Both the position numbers and the translations under genes were made by a program. From positions 1 to 64,000 of the forward strand of contig CAKSNH010000003.1 in NCBI GenBank assembly GCA_934476075.1: 64,000 bases of DNA, given 5' to 3'. This document shows, piece by piece, positions 24,282-33,300 of this stretch. A model generated the notes under the pieces. The model saw only the letters and a list, made by a program, of their open reading frames with translations, searched no databases and was not told the DNA's origin. Every line of letters begins with the position of its first letter. Within the stretch, counting starts at the first letter, position 1. The DNA is from an uncultured Clostridia bacterium. GTDB taxonomy: Bacteria > Bacillota > Clostridia > UBA1381.

Positions 24282-25775
24282 ATGTCTAAATTAAAACGTA
24301 TTATGACAGCTGCATGTGCAGTGACACTTCTTTGCGGAAGTTTAGCCGGTTGTGGCAGCAAACAATCAGCTATCGATAAGGACAATCCTGTTATTTCGGT
24401 TATGACAATGTCATATCAGGTTGAACCTGCTGCAAGCGACAGCCCTGTTATGAAGGCTCTTGAAGAATATCTTGGCGTAGACCTTGACATTCAATGGGTA
24501 ACATCATCAGGTTACGGCGAAAAGGTTACTGCTGCTATGGGTTCGGGTACTTACCCAATGGTAATGCTTGTTACAGAAAAGAGTTCAAGTGTTATCAATA
24601 ACTCTCGTGCAGGTACATTCTGGGATATTACAGATAAAATCGACAAATATCCAAACCTTTCAAAAGCTAACAAGACAGTTTTGAACAACATCTCTATCGA
24701 TGGTAAGGTTTACGGTATTTACAGAGCAAGAACTCTTGGTAGAAACGGTATCACAATCAGAAAAGACTGGTTGGATAAGCTAAATATGAAGATGCCTGAA
24801 ACTATTGACGATTTGTACAATGTAATCAAGGCGTTCAAGGAACAAGACCCTGACGGCAACGGTCAAAACGATACATTCGGTATCATTATGACAACTGCTA
24901 CATCAACATTTGATAACCTTGCAATTTGGTTCGGTGCTCCTAATAAATGGGGTGAAGATGCAAACGGCGATTTGCAGCCTGCTCATTTGACAGACGAATA
25001 TTTTGAAGCTGTTAAATTTGTTAAGAAGTTGTATGATGAAAAGCTTGTAAACCAAGACTTTGCAACATATGACGGTGCTAAGTGGGACGAACAGTTTATC
25101 TCAGGTAATGCCGGTGTAATCATCGACGTTGCAGACAGAGCAAGACGTGACGCTTCTAACATTGCTAAGGTAAATCCTAACGCTGAGGTTGGCGTATTGG
25201 GTTATGTTAAGAAAGACGCTTCATCAGAAGCTAAGACCCTTCCTACAACAGGTTATGCAGGTTACTATGTATTCCCTAAGAAGGCTCTTCCTGTTGAAGG
25301 CGATTTGGACTTCGTTCTTAACGTAATGGATAAGATGAACGACCAAGAAGCTTTGAACTTGATGAACTATGGTATCAAGGACAGACACTACACAGTAGGT
25401 TCTGACGGATTCCTAACACTTGTTGATGACGCTACATTGACAAAAGAATTTGCTGACCTTAACCAACTATCATCAGGTATCGTTGAAACACAATTAAAGC
25501 AAAAATATGCTACTCCTGTTGCAGAAGAAGTTGAAAAGGTATACAAAGACAACGAAAACTATGTTGTTGCTAACCCTGCTGAACCATTGGTATCTAACAC
25601 ATACTCAATGAAGGGCCCTCAGCTTGACGCTATCATTTCAAGTGCTAATACTAAGTATATCGTTGGTCAAATCGACGAAACTCAATATAAAGCAGAACTT
25701 GAAAAGTGGAAACAACAAGGCGGTGCTGACTACATTAAGGAAATTAATGAAGCATACAAGGCTTTGAAGAAATAA
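24282..25775 (+). CDS. lplA: Extracellular solute-binding lipoprotein of the Lpl-type sugar transporter
   Basis: The 497-residue protein has a lipoprotein signal (LLCGSLAGC, lipid on Cys24) and a family 1 solute-binding fold with IRKDWLDKL, PETIDDLYNVIKAFKEQDPDGNGQNDTFG and a C-terminal lobe. The DPDGNGQNDT loop is a calcium-binding-like motif common in LplA/YtcQ proteins. It would bind oligosaccharides, plausibly pectin fragments given the PL11 lyase gene 5 kb away; the exact ligand is unknown. The ATG follows AAGGAGG. Followed by a 163-bp inverted-repeat element. Confidence 0.92.
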   Translation: MSKLKRIMTAACAVTLLCGSLAGCGSKQSAIDKDNPVISVMTMSYQVEPAASDSPVMKALEEYLGVDLDIQWVTSSGYGEKVTAAMGSGTYPMVMLVTEKSSSVINNSRAGTFWDITDKIDKYPNLSKANKTVLNNISIDGKVYGIYRARTLGRNGITIRKDWLDKLNMKMPETIDDLYNVIKAFKEQDPDGNGQNDTFGIIMTTATSTFDNLAIWFGAPNKWGEDANGDLQPAHLTDEYFEAVKFVKKLYDEKLVNQDFATYDGAKWDEQFISGNAGVIIDVADRARRDASNIAKVNPNAEVGVLGYVKKDASSEAKTLPTTGYAGYYVFPKKALPVEGDLDFVLNVMDKMNDQEALNLMNYGIKDRHYTVGSDGFLTLVDDATLTKEFADLNQLSSGIVETQLKQKYATPVAEEVEKVYKDNENYVVANPAEPLVSNTYSMKGPQLDAIISSANTKYIVGQIDETQYKAELEKWKQQGGADYIKEINEAYKALKK

Positions 25776-25802
25776 TTTTGATATTCGGATATTAAGATAA
25801 TA

Positions 25803-25965
25803 AAAACGGGGCTGTTTAAAAGTTCCGCAAAAAAATCGAGGATGAAAAGTCCTCGATTTTTTTGATTTGTAGGAAATTGCGTAAAAACGCAATGATGAAA
25901 AATTAAAAAGGACCTCAACAAGAGGTCCTTTTTGTGATTTTGGGACTTTTAAGCAGCCCCGTTTT
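25803..25965. repeat. 163-bp element with 23-bp terminal inverted repeats and three internal hairpins
   Basis: The ends AAAACGGGGCTGTTTAAAAG (25803-25822, extended by TTCC) and the complement at 25943-25965 pair over about 23 bases. Inside are AAAATCGAGGA/TCCTCGATTTT, the small TTGCGT/ACGCAA hairpin and AAAAAGGACCTC/GAGGTCCTTTTT. It acts at least as a terminator for the lipoprotein gene and is MITE-like. A related partial copy is at 34636-34748. Confidence 0.7.
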
Positions 25966-26017
25966 GTTGCTTATCATCGTAGAAATTAGGAAAAATGTTC
26001 AGAGCAGACCGGATGTA

Positions 26018-26478
26018 GGGCATTTTTAACAGTTCCGTTATAGGAACTAAGGAAAAAATGTTCAGAACGGGCTGACTTTACCCGATGGCGTACATAGGTA
26101 CTCCGAGAGGTAAAGTCAGTTCGTAGCAAATGGTATTCAGTTAAAGAAAAATTGCTTAAATGCGAGTTTTCCGCCGCTGTTTGTTTTTATTGTATTTTAT
26201 TTGCAATATCATTTATATCCATATGCTTATTGCAGTCCGGGCATTTTTAACAGTTCCGTCATAGGAACTAGGGAAAAATGTTCAGAACGGACGGACTTTA
26301 CCCGATGGTGTACTTTGGTACTCCGAGCGGTAAAGTCAGTTCGTAGCAAACGGTATTCAGTTAAAGAAAAATTGCTTAAATGTGATTTTTCCACATTAGT
26401 ATATTTTTATTGTCTTTTATTTACAATATTATTTATATTCTTATGCCTTTTGCGGTCTGGGCATTTTTAACAGTTCCT
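26018..26478. repeat. Tandem 221-bp structured repeat, two units plus the start of a third
   Basis: Units begin with GGGCATTTTTAACAGTTCC at 26018, 26239 and 26459. Each full unit has a hairpin AGTTCC/GGAACT and a long stem ACTTTACC...GGTAAAGT (26074-26082/26109-26117; 26295-26302/26329-26336) capped by GTAC-NNNN-GTAC, where the four loop bases differ. The third partial unit contains the stop codon of the reverse-strand transpeptidase. The function is unknown. Confidence 0.75.
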
Positions 26479-27751
26479 AGTAATCTGTAACGTGGATTGT
26501 TGTGTACATCGGAATGTTGTTTATAAGCCAGTTCATTTCGTCCGGTCTTACTCTTACGCAGCCGTGCGATAATTTCTTGCCCACCGTATTGTTGTAATCC
26601 GTACCGTCATACTTCAAAAGCGTTGTATGGATTGCATATCCCTTGTTAAATCTCATAATAGGTCCTACATAAAAATTCGGATAAGTCCATCTGCTTATCT
26701 TTTCATAATACTTGTATGTGCCCGTACAGGTCGGTGTGCCCGACGCACCTATGGCACATGGTATTGCCTTTACAAACTGCCAGCCGTAATTGATTTTCTG
26801 ATATACATTTACCTCATAATTGGCTTTTGAAATCCAGATAAGATAATTTGTATCGCTTGTAAGTCCTGCCGAGTTTACATAGTTCACTTTTGTATTATAC
26901 CACTTTACATCAGCCGAATCGCCAAGCAGAATATCCATATAATAGCCGTGGTCATATGCCGCAAGACTTGCATTGAATACGTCCGCCAACACTCTGAGCG
27001 GAGCATATATCACTCCGTCGATAACCTGCGTCGGCTCACCGCCGTATACAGCGTTTCCGTTTACCGAATTGTAGGTATCACCGATGTTGAACAACAATTC
27101 TTTTCCGTTAAACGCAACCTTTACGCTGTTGTAATTATAATCACGCACCACATCATATATTCCCAAAGAGAAACAAGCCTGTGACAGCGGTACCATCAAT
27201 GTATCGTTGATAAGTCTTGGACGAGGCGAAAAGTTAAGCGGAGCATTGTTTTTGTACACATGAATTTCCTTTTCACGTCTTGGCACGGCAGTCATAGAAA
27301 ATGTATTGCCGATTACGGGATTTGAGCCGTCATAGTAATAATATGTATTTATAACCGCACTCTGACCGCAGTATATGTATTGGTCATAGTATTGGATATG
27401 GTCAAGTCCCGATACAAGTCTTAGCTGAAAACTCTCGCCCACATTATATTCCTGAATTTCAAAGTTAAGCGTAACTCTGCTTGCATATTGGGTTACATTG
27501 AATGCGTCCCATGCAATTACATTGCCGTTCATGTCGCACAGTTCAAAAACGGCGGTGTCGGATATTGACAAATAGTCCTCCGGCACAATAAAATCCACGC
27601 TTACAAGGTTTGATTTTACAGTATTAACCGCTGTTTCCGCAATAGGCTCTGCCGCATCAACGGGTACAGCCTCCTCGGCAAAAACAGGTGCAGCCGAAAG
27701 CATAAGCACACACGCACCTATTGCCGCAACACTTTTAATTATTTTTTTCAT
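26477..27751 (-). CDS. L,D-transpeptidase (YkuD) with copper-amine-oxidase-like domain
   Basis: The 424-residue secreted protein has a signal peptide (about 1-25), a region of beta structure, a copper amine oxidase N-domain-like segment (about 150-270: PRLINDTLMVPLSQACFSLGI and APLRVLADVFNA) and a C-terminal YkuD domain with HTTLL and the catalytic SHGCVRV. It makes 3-3 crosslinks in peptidoglycan outside the membrane. The ATG at 27751 is preferred (AAAGGA nine bases upstream); the ATG at 27757 is possible. It is convergent with the transporter operon and divergent from spoIVA. Its stop is inside the third repeat unit at 26459-26478. Confidence 0.9.
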   Translation of the reverse strand: MKKIIKSVAAIGACVLMLSAAPVFAEEAVPVDAAEPIAETAVNTVKSNLVSVDFIVPEDYLSISDTAVFELCDMNGNVIAWDAFNVTQYASRVTLNFEIQEYNVGESFQLRLVSGLDHIQYYDQYIYCGQSAVINTYYYYDGSNPVIGNTFSMTAVPRREKEIHVYKNNAPLNFSPRPRLINDTLMVPLSQACFSLGIYDVVRDYNYNSVKVAFNGKELLFNIGDTYNSVNGNAVYGGEPTQVIDGVIYAPLRVLADVFNASLAAYDHGYYMDILLGDSADVKWYNTKVNYVNSAGLTSDTNYLIWISKANYEVNVYQKINYGWQFVKAIPCAIGASGTPTCTGTYKYYEKISRWTYPNFYVGPIMRFNKGYAIHTTLLKYDGTDYNNTVGKKLSHGCVRVRPDEMNWLINNIPMYTTIHVTDY

Positions 27752-27956
27752 ATTCATTTGTCCTTTCAAAATAAATTCCCCCAATACCAACTATAATTAT
27801 ATCACAAAACCAAATATTGTGAATATTATTTTTTACATTGTCACAAAAGTGTAATATACACCGTAAAAAATTAATAATTATAGAATAAATCAATAATACA
27901 CACATATATTTAACTATATAATAATGTACAACTATGAAAATCGAGGAGGAATCAGC

Positions 27957-29435
27957 GTGGCAGATTACAGTATATACACAGATATTGCAGAGCGTTCGCA
28001 GGGCGATGTTTATATTGGGGTTGTCGGACCGGTGCGTACGGGTAAATCAACATTTATTAAGAAGTTTATGGATTTGCTTGTTATCCCCAATATCGAAAAT
28101 TCATATCAGGCAGAACGCACAAGAGATGAACTTCCGCAGAGTGCGGCGGGCAGAACAATAATGACAACCGAGCCGAAATTTATCCCGAACGAGGCGGTGG
28201 ATATTACAGTCGGCGGAAATGCACATCTGAAAGTGCGTATGATTGATTGTGTGGGTTATATAGTGAACGGTTCTCTCGGATATGTCGAGGACGATATGCC
28301 CCGAATGGTATCTACGCCGTGGTACGATAAGCCAATATCGTTTAACGATGCGGCGGAAATCGGCACAAAAAAGGTTATCAACGACCACTCAAATATCGGT
28401 CTTGTCATCACGACCGACGGCAGTATAACCGAGATAGAGCGTGAGGACTATGTATCTGCCGAAACAAGGGTTATCAACGAATTAAAGGCTATCAACAAGC
28501 CGTTTGTGGTATTGTTAAACTCGGTATATCCGAACAGTACCGGTGCACAGAAACTGCGTGACGAACTTGAAAAAGAGCATAACGTACCTGTTTTGTGCGT
28601 GAACTGTGCGGAACTTACATCAACGGATATTAACAACATCATAGAAACCGTACTTTTTGAATTTCCGCTTAAAGAGATAAACATCAAAATCCCCGGCTGG
28701 ATTGACGTGCTTGACGAGGAGCACTGGCTGAGAAAAGCCATGTATGACGCCGTTATCGACAAAGTTCACGGTGTGAGCAAAATCCGTCATACACAGGCTT
28801 TGGCGGAGAGTCTGAACGAATTTGATTTTGTGAAAAAGTCGGATATCGAGGGTATGAATCTGGGCGACGGCACTGTCGTGATGGACGTATCTGCTCCCGA
28901 ACACCTATTTTATAAGGTACTCGGCGAAACATCGGGTTTTGACATAAATGATGAGGAGGAGCTTATCAGGCTGATGAAGGAGCTTGCCGAAATGAAAAAC
29001 GAATACGACAAGATTTCATTCGCACTGCACGAGGTTAAGCAAAACGGCTACGGTATCGTATCGCCGAGCGTTGACGAACTGACCCTTGCCGAACCCGAAA
29101 TTGTGCGTCACGGCGGCAGATTCGGAGTTAAGCTTAAAGCGTCCGCACCGTCAATACATATGATTAGAGCGGATATAGAAACCGAGGTAAACCCTATTGT
29201 CGGCACGGAAAAGCAGAGCGAAGAACTGGTACACTATCTGTTGGAGGAATTTGAAACCGACCCTAAAAAGATATGGGAGTCGAATATTTTCGGGAAATCG
29301 CTGCACGAACTTGTCAACGAGGGACTGCACAACAAACTGTCCCGTATGCCCGACGACGCAAGATACCGCTTGCAGGAAACCTTGCAGAGAATTATCAATG
29401 AGGGCAGCGGCGGTCTGATATGTATTATCTTATAA
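27957..29435 (+). CDS. spoIVA: Stage IV sporulation protein A, spore coat ATPase
   Basis: The protein from the GTG at 27957 is 492 residues, the same length as Bacillus SpoIVA, and begins with ADYSIYTDIAERSQGDVYIGVVGPVRTGKSTFIKKF (Walker A GPVRTGKS near 24-31). The C-terminus SGGLICIIL is typical. SpoIVA hydrolyses ATP to polymerise on the forespore surface as the base of the coat. An ORF extension to 27924 exists, but GAGGAGG lies inside it just before the GTG. This is strong evidence for a spore former. The gene is followed after 13 bases by a lipoprotein gene. Confidence 0.97.
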   Translation: MADYSIYTDIAERSQGDVYIGVVGPVRTGKSTFIKKFMDLLVIPNIENSYQAERTRDELPQSAAGRTIMTTEPKFIPNEAVDITVGGNAHLKVRMIDCVGYIVNGSLGYVEDDMPRMVSTPWYDKPISFNDAAEIGTKKVINDHSNIGLVITTDGSITEIEREDYVSAETRVINELKAINKPFVVLLNSVYPNSTGAQKLRDELEKEHNVPVLCVNCAELTSTDINNIIETVLFEFPLKEINIKIPGWIDVLDEEHWLRKAMYDAVIDKVHGVSKIRHTQALAESLNEFDFVKKSDIEGMNLGDGTVVMDVSAPEHLFYKVLGETSGFDINDEEELIRLMKELAEMKNEYDKISFALHEVKQNGYGIVSPSVDELTLAEPEIVRHGGRFGVKLKASAPSIHMIRADIETEVNPIVGTEKQSEELVHYLLEEFETDPKKIWESNIFGKSLHELVNEGLHNKLSRMPDDARYRLQETLQRIINEGSGGLICIIL

Positions 29436-29448
29436 ATCGGAGGTTAAT

Positions 29449-30132
29449 ATGGTAAGGGCTGTATCATTGGCGGGTATTCTCGCCGTGTTGATTATACTCT
29501 GTTCGTGCACAAGCGACGGCAGTGTAAAAATCAAATTTGATACAAAAGAGTATATCACAGATAAAATGAGTATAAAAGCACAGATACCTAAATTTTCGGG
29601 TATGCCCGACAGAGAATTTGAAAATACGTTAAATGACGGTTACGAAAAAGATATTGAAGCGTGGATTGATGAATTTACCGCCGAGGTTGACGCAAACACC
29701 GTATCCGAATTTGATTTGCAGAACTGTATAAGGTACAACAGGAACAATTTTATAAGTATAGTCAGCGAGATATATACATTTACGGGCGGTGCACACGGCA
29801 CTACCTCATGGGTTGCGAAAAATATTGACGTGTCGCAGAGCAAAATTTTACTGCTTGGGGATTTGTTCAAGCCTGAGGAGGATTACAAAGCGGTGATAAA
29901 CCGCACCATGCTTGAAATGGCGGAAAACAATAAGGAGGACTACGGCACATTGTGGGAACAGCCGATTTTGTCGGATAAACAGCAGTCGGATTTTTACATA
30001 GAGGACGGCAAGCTGGTAATATACTATCCGCCATACGAATTGTCATATTATGCCCGTGGATTTGTCGAGTTCCCGATACCGCTTGAAGATTTGCAGTCAT
30101 ATTTAAAAGACGAATACAAAATGCTGATATAA
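29449..30132 (+). CDS. Lipoprotein with DUF4163/DUF3298 (RsiV/PdaC-like) domains
   Basis: The 227-residue protein has a short signal ending in LCSC, a probable lipobox, then an N-terminal DUF4163-like part with FTGGAHGTT and a C-terminal DUF3298-like part (about 135-225) with YYPPYELSYYARGFVEFPIPLEDL. These domains occur in RsiV, which binds lysozyme, and in PdaC deacetylases. No enzyme domain is attached here. It is co-directional with spoIVA, 13 bases downstream, and ends in a terminator. Its role is unknown; cell wall binding is a guess. Confidence 0.8.
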   Translation: MVRAVSLAGILAVLIILCSCTSDGSVKIKFDTKEYITDKMSIKAQIPKFSGMPDREFENTLNDGYEKDIEAWIDEFTAEVDANTVSEFDLQNCIRYNRNNFISIVSEIYTFTGGAHGTTSWVAKNIDVSQSKILLLGDLFKPEEDYKAVINRTMLEMAENNKEDYGTLWEQPILSDKQQSDFYIEDGKLVIYYPPYELSYYARGFVEFPIPLEDLQSYLKDEYKMLI

Positions 30133-30139
30133 ACGCTTG

Positions 30140-30171
30140 GCACAGAACCAAATCGGTTCTGTGCTTTTTTT
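30140..30171 (+). terminator. Terminator after the DUF3298 lipoprotein
   Basis: Perfect arms GCACAGAACC (30140-30149) and GGTTCTGTGC (30155-30164) run into TTTTTTT. Confidence 0.9.
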
Positions 30172-30360
30172 AATTTTCCTTAAAATTTTACTGCGACACA
30201 AGTCCGTAAATGTATAAAATTAACGTTTTTGTAACTAGGATTACAAAAATTATTGTGTTTTTGTTGAATATTTATAAAAAATACTATTTTTCACTTGAAA
30301 ATATGCAACAAATAGTATAATATATAAGTACATATATTTATTTTAAGGGAGAGGGAATTT

Positions 30361-33300
30361 ATGAAAAAGCAAATCATAAGTACGGTTTTAAGTGCTGCCA
30401 TGACATTGTCGGTATTTGGTTCTCTTGGTGTAACGGCGAGTGCAGCCGAGGTAAAAGCACCGAAGTATCAGACAACGGCTCGTCAGATGGAAGAATTAAA
30501 TCGTGGTCTTATTGCGGTTTACAGAACGGCAAACGGCTATTCTGTAACATCATCTGAGCAGGGTGTCTATCTCAGCTGGCGACTTCTGGGCACTGAAAGC
30601 CTTGAAAATCAAGCATTTGATATTTACCGCTCAACAGACGGAACTAAATACACAAAAATTGCAACCACCGGTGCACATGACGCAACAAATTACATTGACA
30701 AGTCGGGCACAACAAAGAATACATATAAGGTTGTGAAAGCGGGAGCAAGCGATACTGACGTGGCAAAGGAAACTGCCGTATCTGTACAGGCAAACTATGC
30801 CGCAGCCTCAAACAGCGGTTACAGTCTGAAAAACTCATATACATATATGGACGTTCCTATTTCAAGACCCGACCCTGTCGAAAGAATGGGTGACGGCAAA
30901 ACATCATATTACTACAACTATGACAGTTCCCATGAGGGCGGTGCAAACGATGCGTCTGTCGGCGACCTTGACGGTGACGGCGATTATGAAATCGTGCTTA
31001 AATGGGACCCGACCGACTCAAAGGACAGTGCCGGTGCGGACTATACAGGCAATGTATATATAGACGGCTACAAAATCTCAACAAGCACAGACAACCTTAT
31101 GTGGAGAATTGACCTGGGTAAAAACGTTACCGCCGGTGCACACTACACACAATTTATGGTATACGATTTTGACGGTGACGGCAAATCGGAAGTGGCAATG
31201 AAAACCGCTCCGGGTTCTATTGACGGACAGGGCAACTATGTTTCGACTGTCGGCGATACCGAAGAAATCCGAAATGTTGACAATACAAAATCATATGTCG
31301 GCACAAGCGGCCGTTCAAAGGGTAAAAACCTCGGTCCGGAATATCTGACCGTATTTGACGGCGAAACGGGTGCGGCTCTTGCGACAACGGCGTTTATTCC
31401 TCTTGGCACAAGCGGCGAATGGGGCGACAGCAAATACAACAGAGCCGAAAGATTTTTGGCGGGTGTTGCATATCTTGACGGTGTGCACCCAAGCATCATT
31501 ATGTGTCGAGGATACTATGCAAAGGCAGTTGTTCGTGCATATTCATGGGACGGAAGTTCTCTTGAAATGCAATGGGAATATGACAGCGGAACAAAGTCGG
31601 CAACAACTTCACTTTACGGACAGGGTAACCACAACCTTTCGATAGGCGATATTGACAATGACGGCTTTGACGAGATAGTCTACGGCTCGGCGGCTCTTGA
31701 CCATGACGGCAAAACCGTACTCGGCAACACTACATTGGGTCACGGTGACGCAATGCACATGAGTGACTTTAACAATGACGGTATACAAGAGGTATTCTCG
31801 GTTAAAGAGGACCAATTCAAAAAAGAGGCTTGCTCATTCAGAGTAGCGGCAACAGGGCAAAAATTATTTACCACCGGTACACATACAACAACAGATGATA
31901 ACGGACGTGGTGTTATGGATAATATTGATGACGCTTATGCGGCAAAAAATCCAAACGCACTTGCACTCGGCTGGGATTCGGGACACAGTACCGTACATGA
32001 CTTGACCGGTGCGGACTTAAACGCAAAGCCAAGTTCAGCCGGCAAGGGAAGTTTTGATAATTTCCTTGTTTACTGGGACGGAGATTTGGGCCGTGAATTG
32101 CTTGACTCTAATATCATTCAAAAATATGACGCCTCAACAGGTTCAACAAAGAGATTTTACAGTGCCTCGGACGGCTATACTCTGACAGGTGCAACAACAA
32201 ATAACTACACAAAGAGAAATCCTTCCTTGGTTGCGGACATCTGGGGCGACTGGCGTGAAGAAATCATCATGCCTGTAAACAAGGACTCAGCAACCGCACA
32301 GGCATATTTGAGAATATTCACATCAACAATCCCGACAGACTATCGTTTGACTACACTTATGCACGACAGTCAGTATCGTTTGTCGGTTGCATGGCAGAAT
32401 GTTGCATACAATCAGCCGACACATCAAAGCTATTATATAGGAAGTGTTGCATTGGCGTCGGACGGAACAAATACATTAAATTATCTTGCTCCGGAAACTC
32501 CGTACACAAAAGTAGCATATAAAGTAGGCAATGTTGCGGTAACGGGTATTTCATTGTCGACCGACAAATTATCGGTAGAGCGTGGAGAAACTGCGGCGGT
32601 ATCCGCACAGATTACACCTGCTGACGCAACCAAAAAGAGCGTTACATGGACATCATCAAACCCAAAAGTTGCAACAGTCGCAAACGGTATGGTAAAGGGT
32701 GTGTCCGAAGGTAAAACAACCATTACGGCAACAACAAAAGACGGTGGATTTACGGCAAGCTGCGAGGTTACAGTATATTCGATACCTATTGAGGGAATTA
32801 AGCTGTCGGATAAAAATATCGAACTTGGCACAGGTATTTCCAAGACATTGACTGTCGGCATAGTTCCGTCAAACGCAACAGATACAAAAGTTACATGGAC
32901 ATCATCAGACCCTACTGTCGCAGAGGTTGACGAAACCGGTGTGGTCACAGGCAAGGGCTACGGTACAGCCGTTATCACTGCTGAGGTTGCCGGATATAAG
33001 GCTTTGTGCAACGTGAGAGTAAAGCCTATCGGCATGGTTGACGCAACGGGTACAGACTCGTTTGTATCTTCAACCAATACAACAGATTTCACAGGTACTG
33101 CGGACAGTGCGTCACTTTCGCTTAACAATTCAACAAATGCTGTAAATGAATTCCACAAGGATTTTAAAGTGTTTGACGATAACAAAGCCGTGCTGAACTA
33201 TAAGTTTGTCACAGGCGGTACAAAAAATACCGATGACGCATGGAATTGGGACGGACGTGAATACACATTCAATTTCAATTTCCTTGACGAAAGCGGAGAA

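Noticed and set aside
26018..26240. Riboswitch or T-box leader
   Set aside because: The repeats lie between convergent genes, not before a coding start, and no known conserved core was recognised.
26018..26478. CRISPR array
   Set aside because: Only two and a bit units of 221 bp, with the whole unit repeated and no short repeat/spacer alternation; no cas genes in the window.
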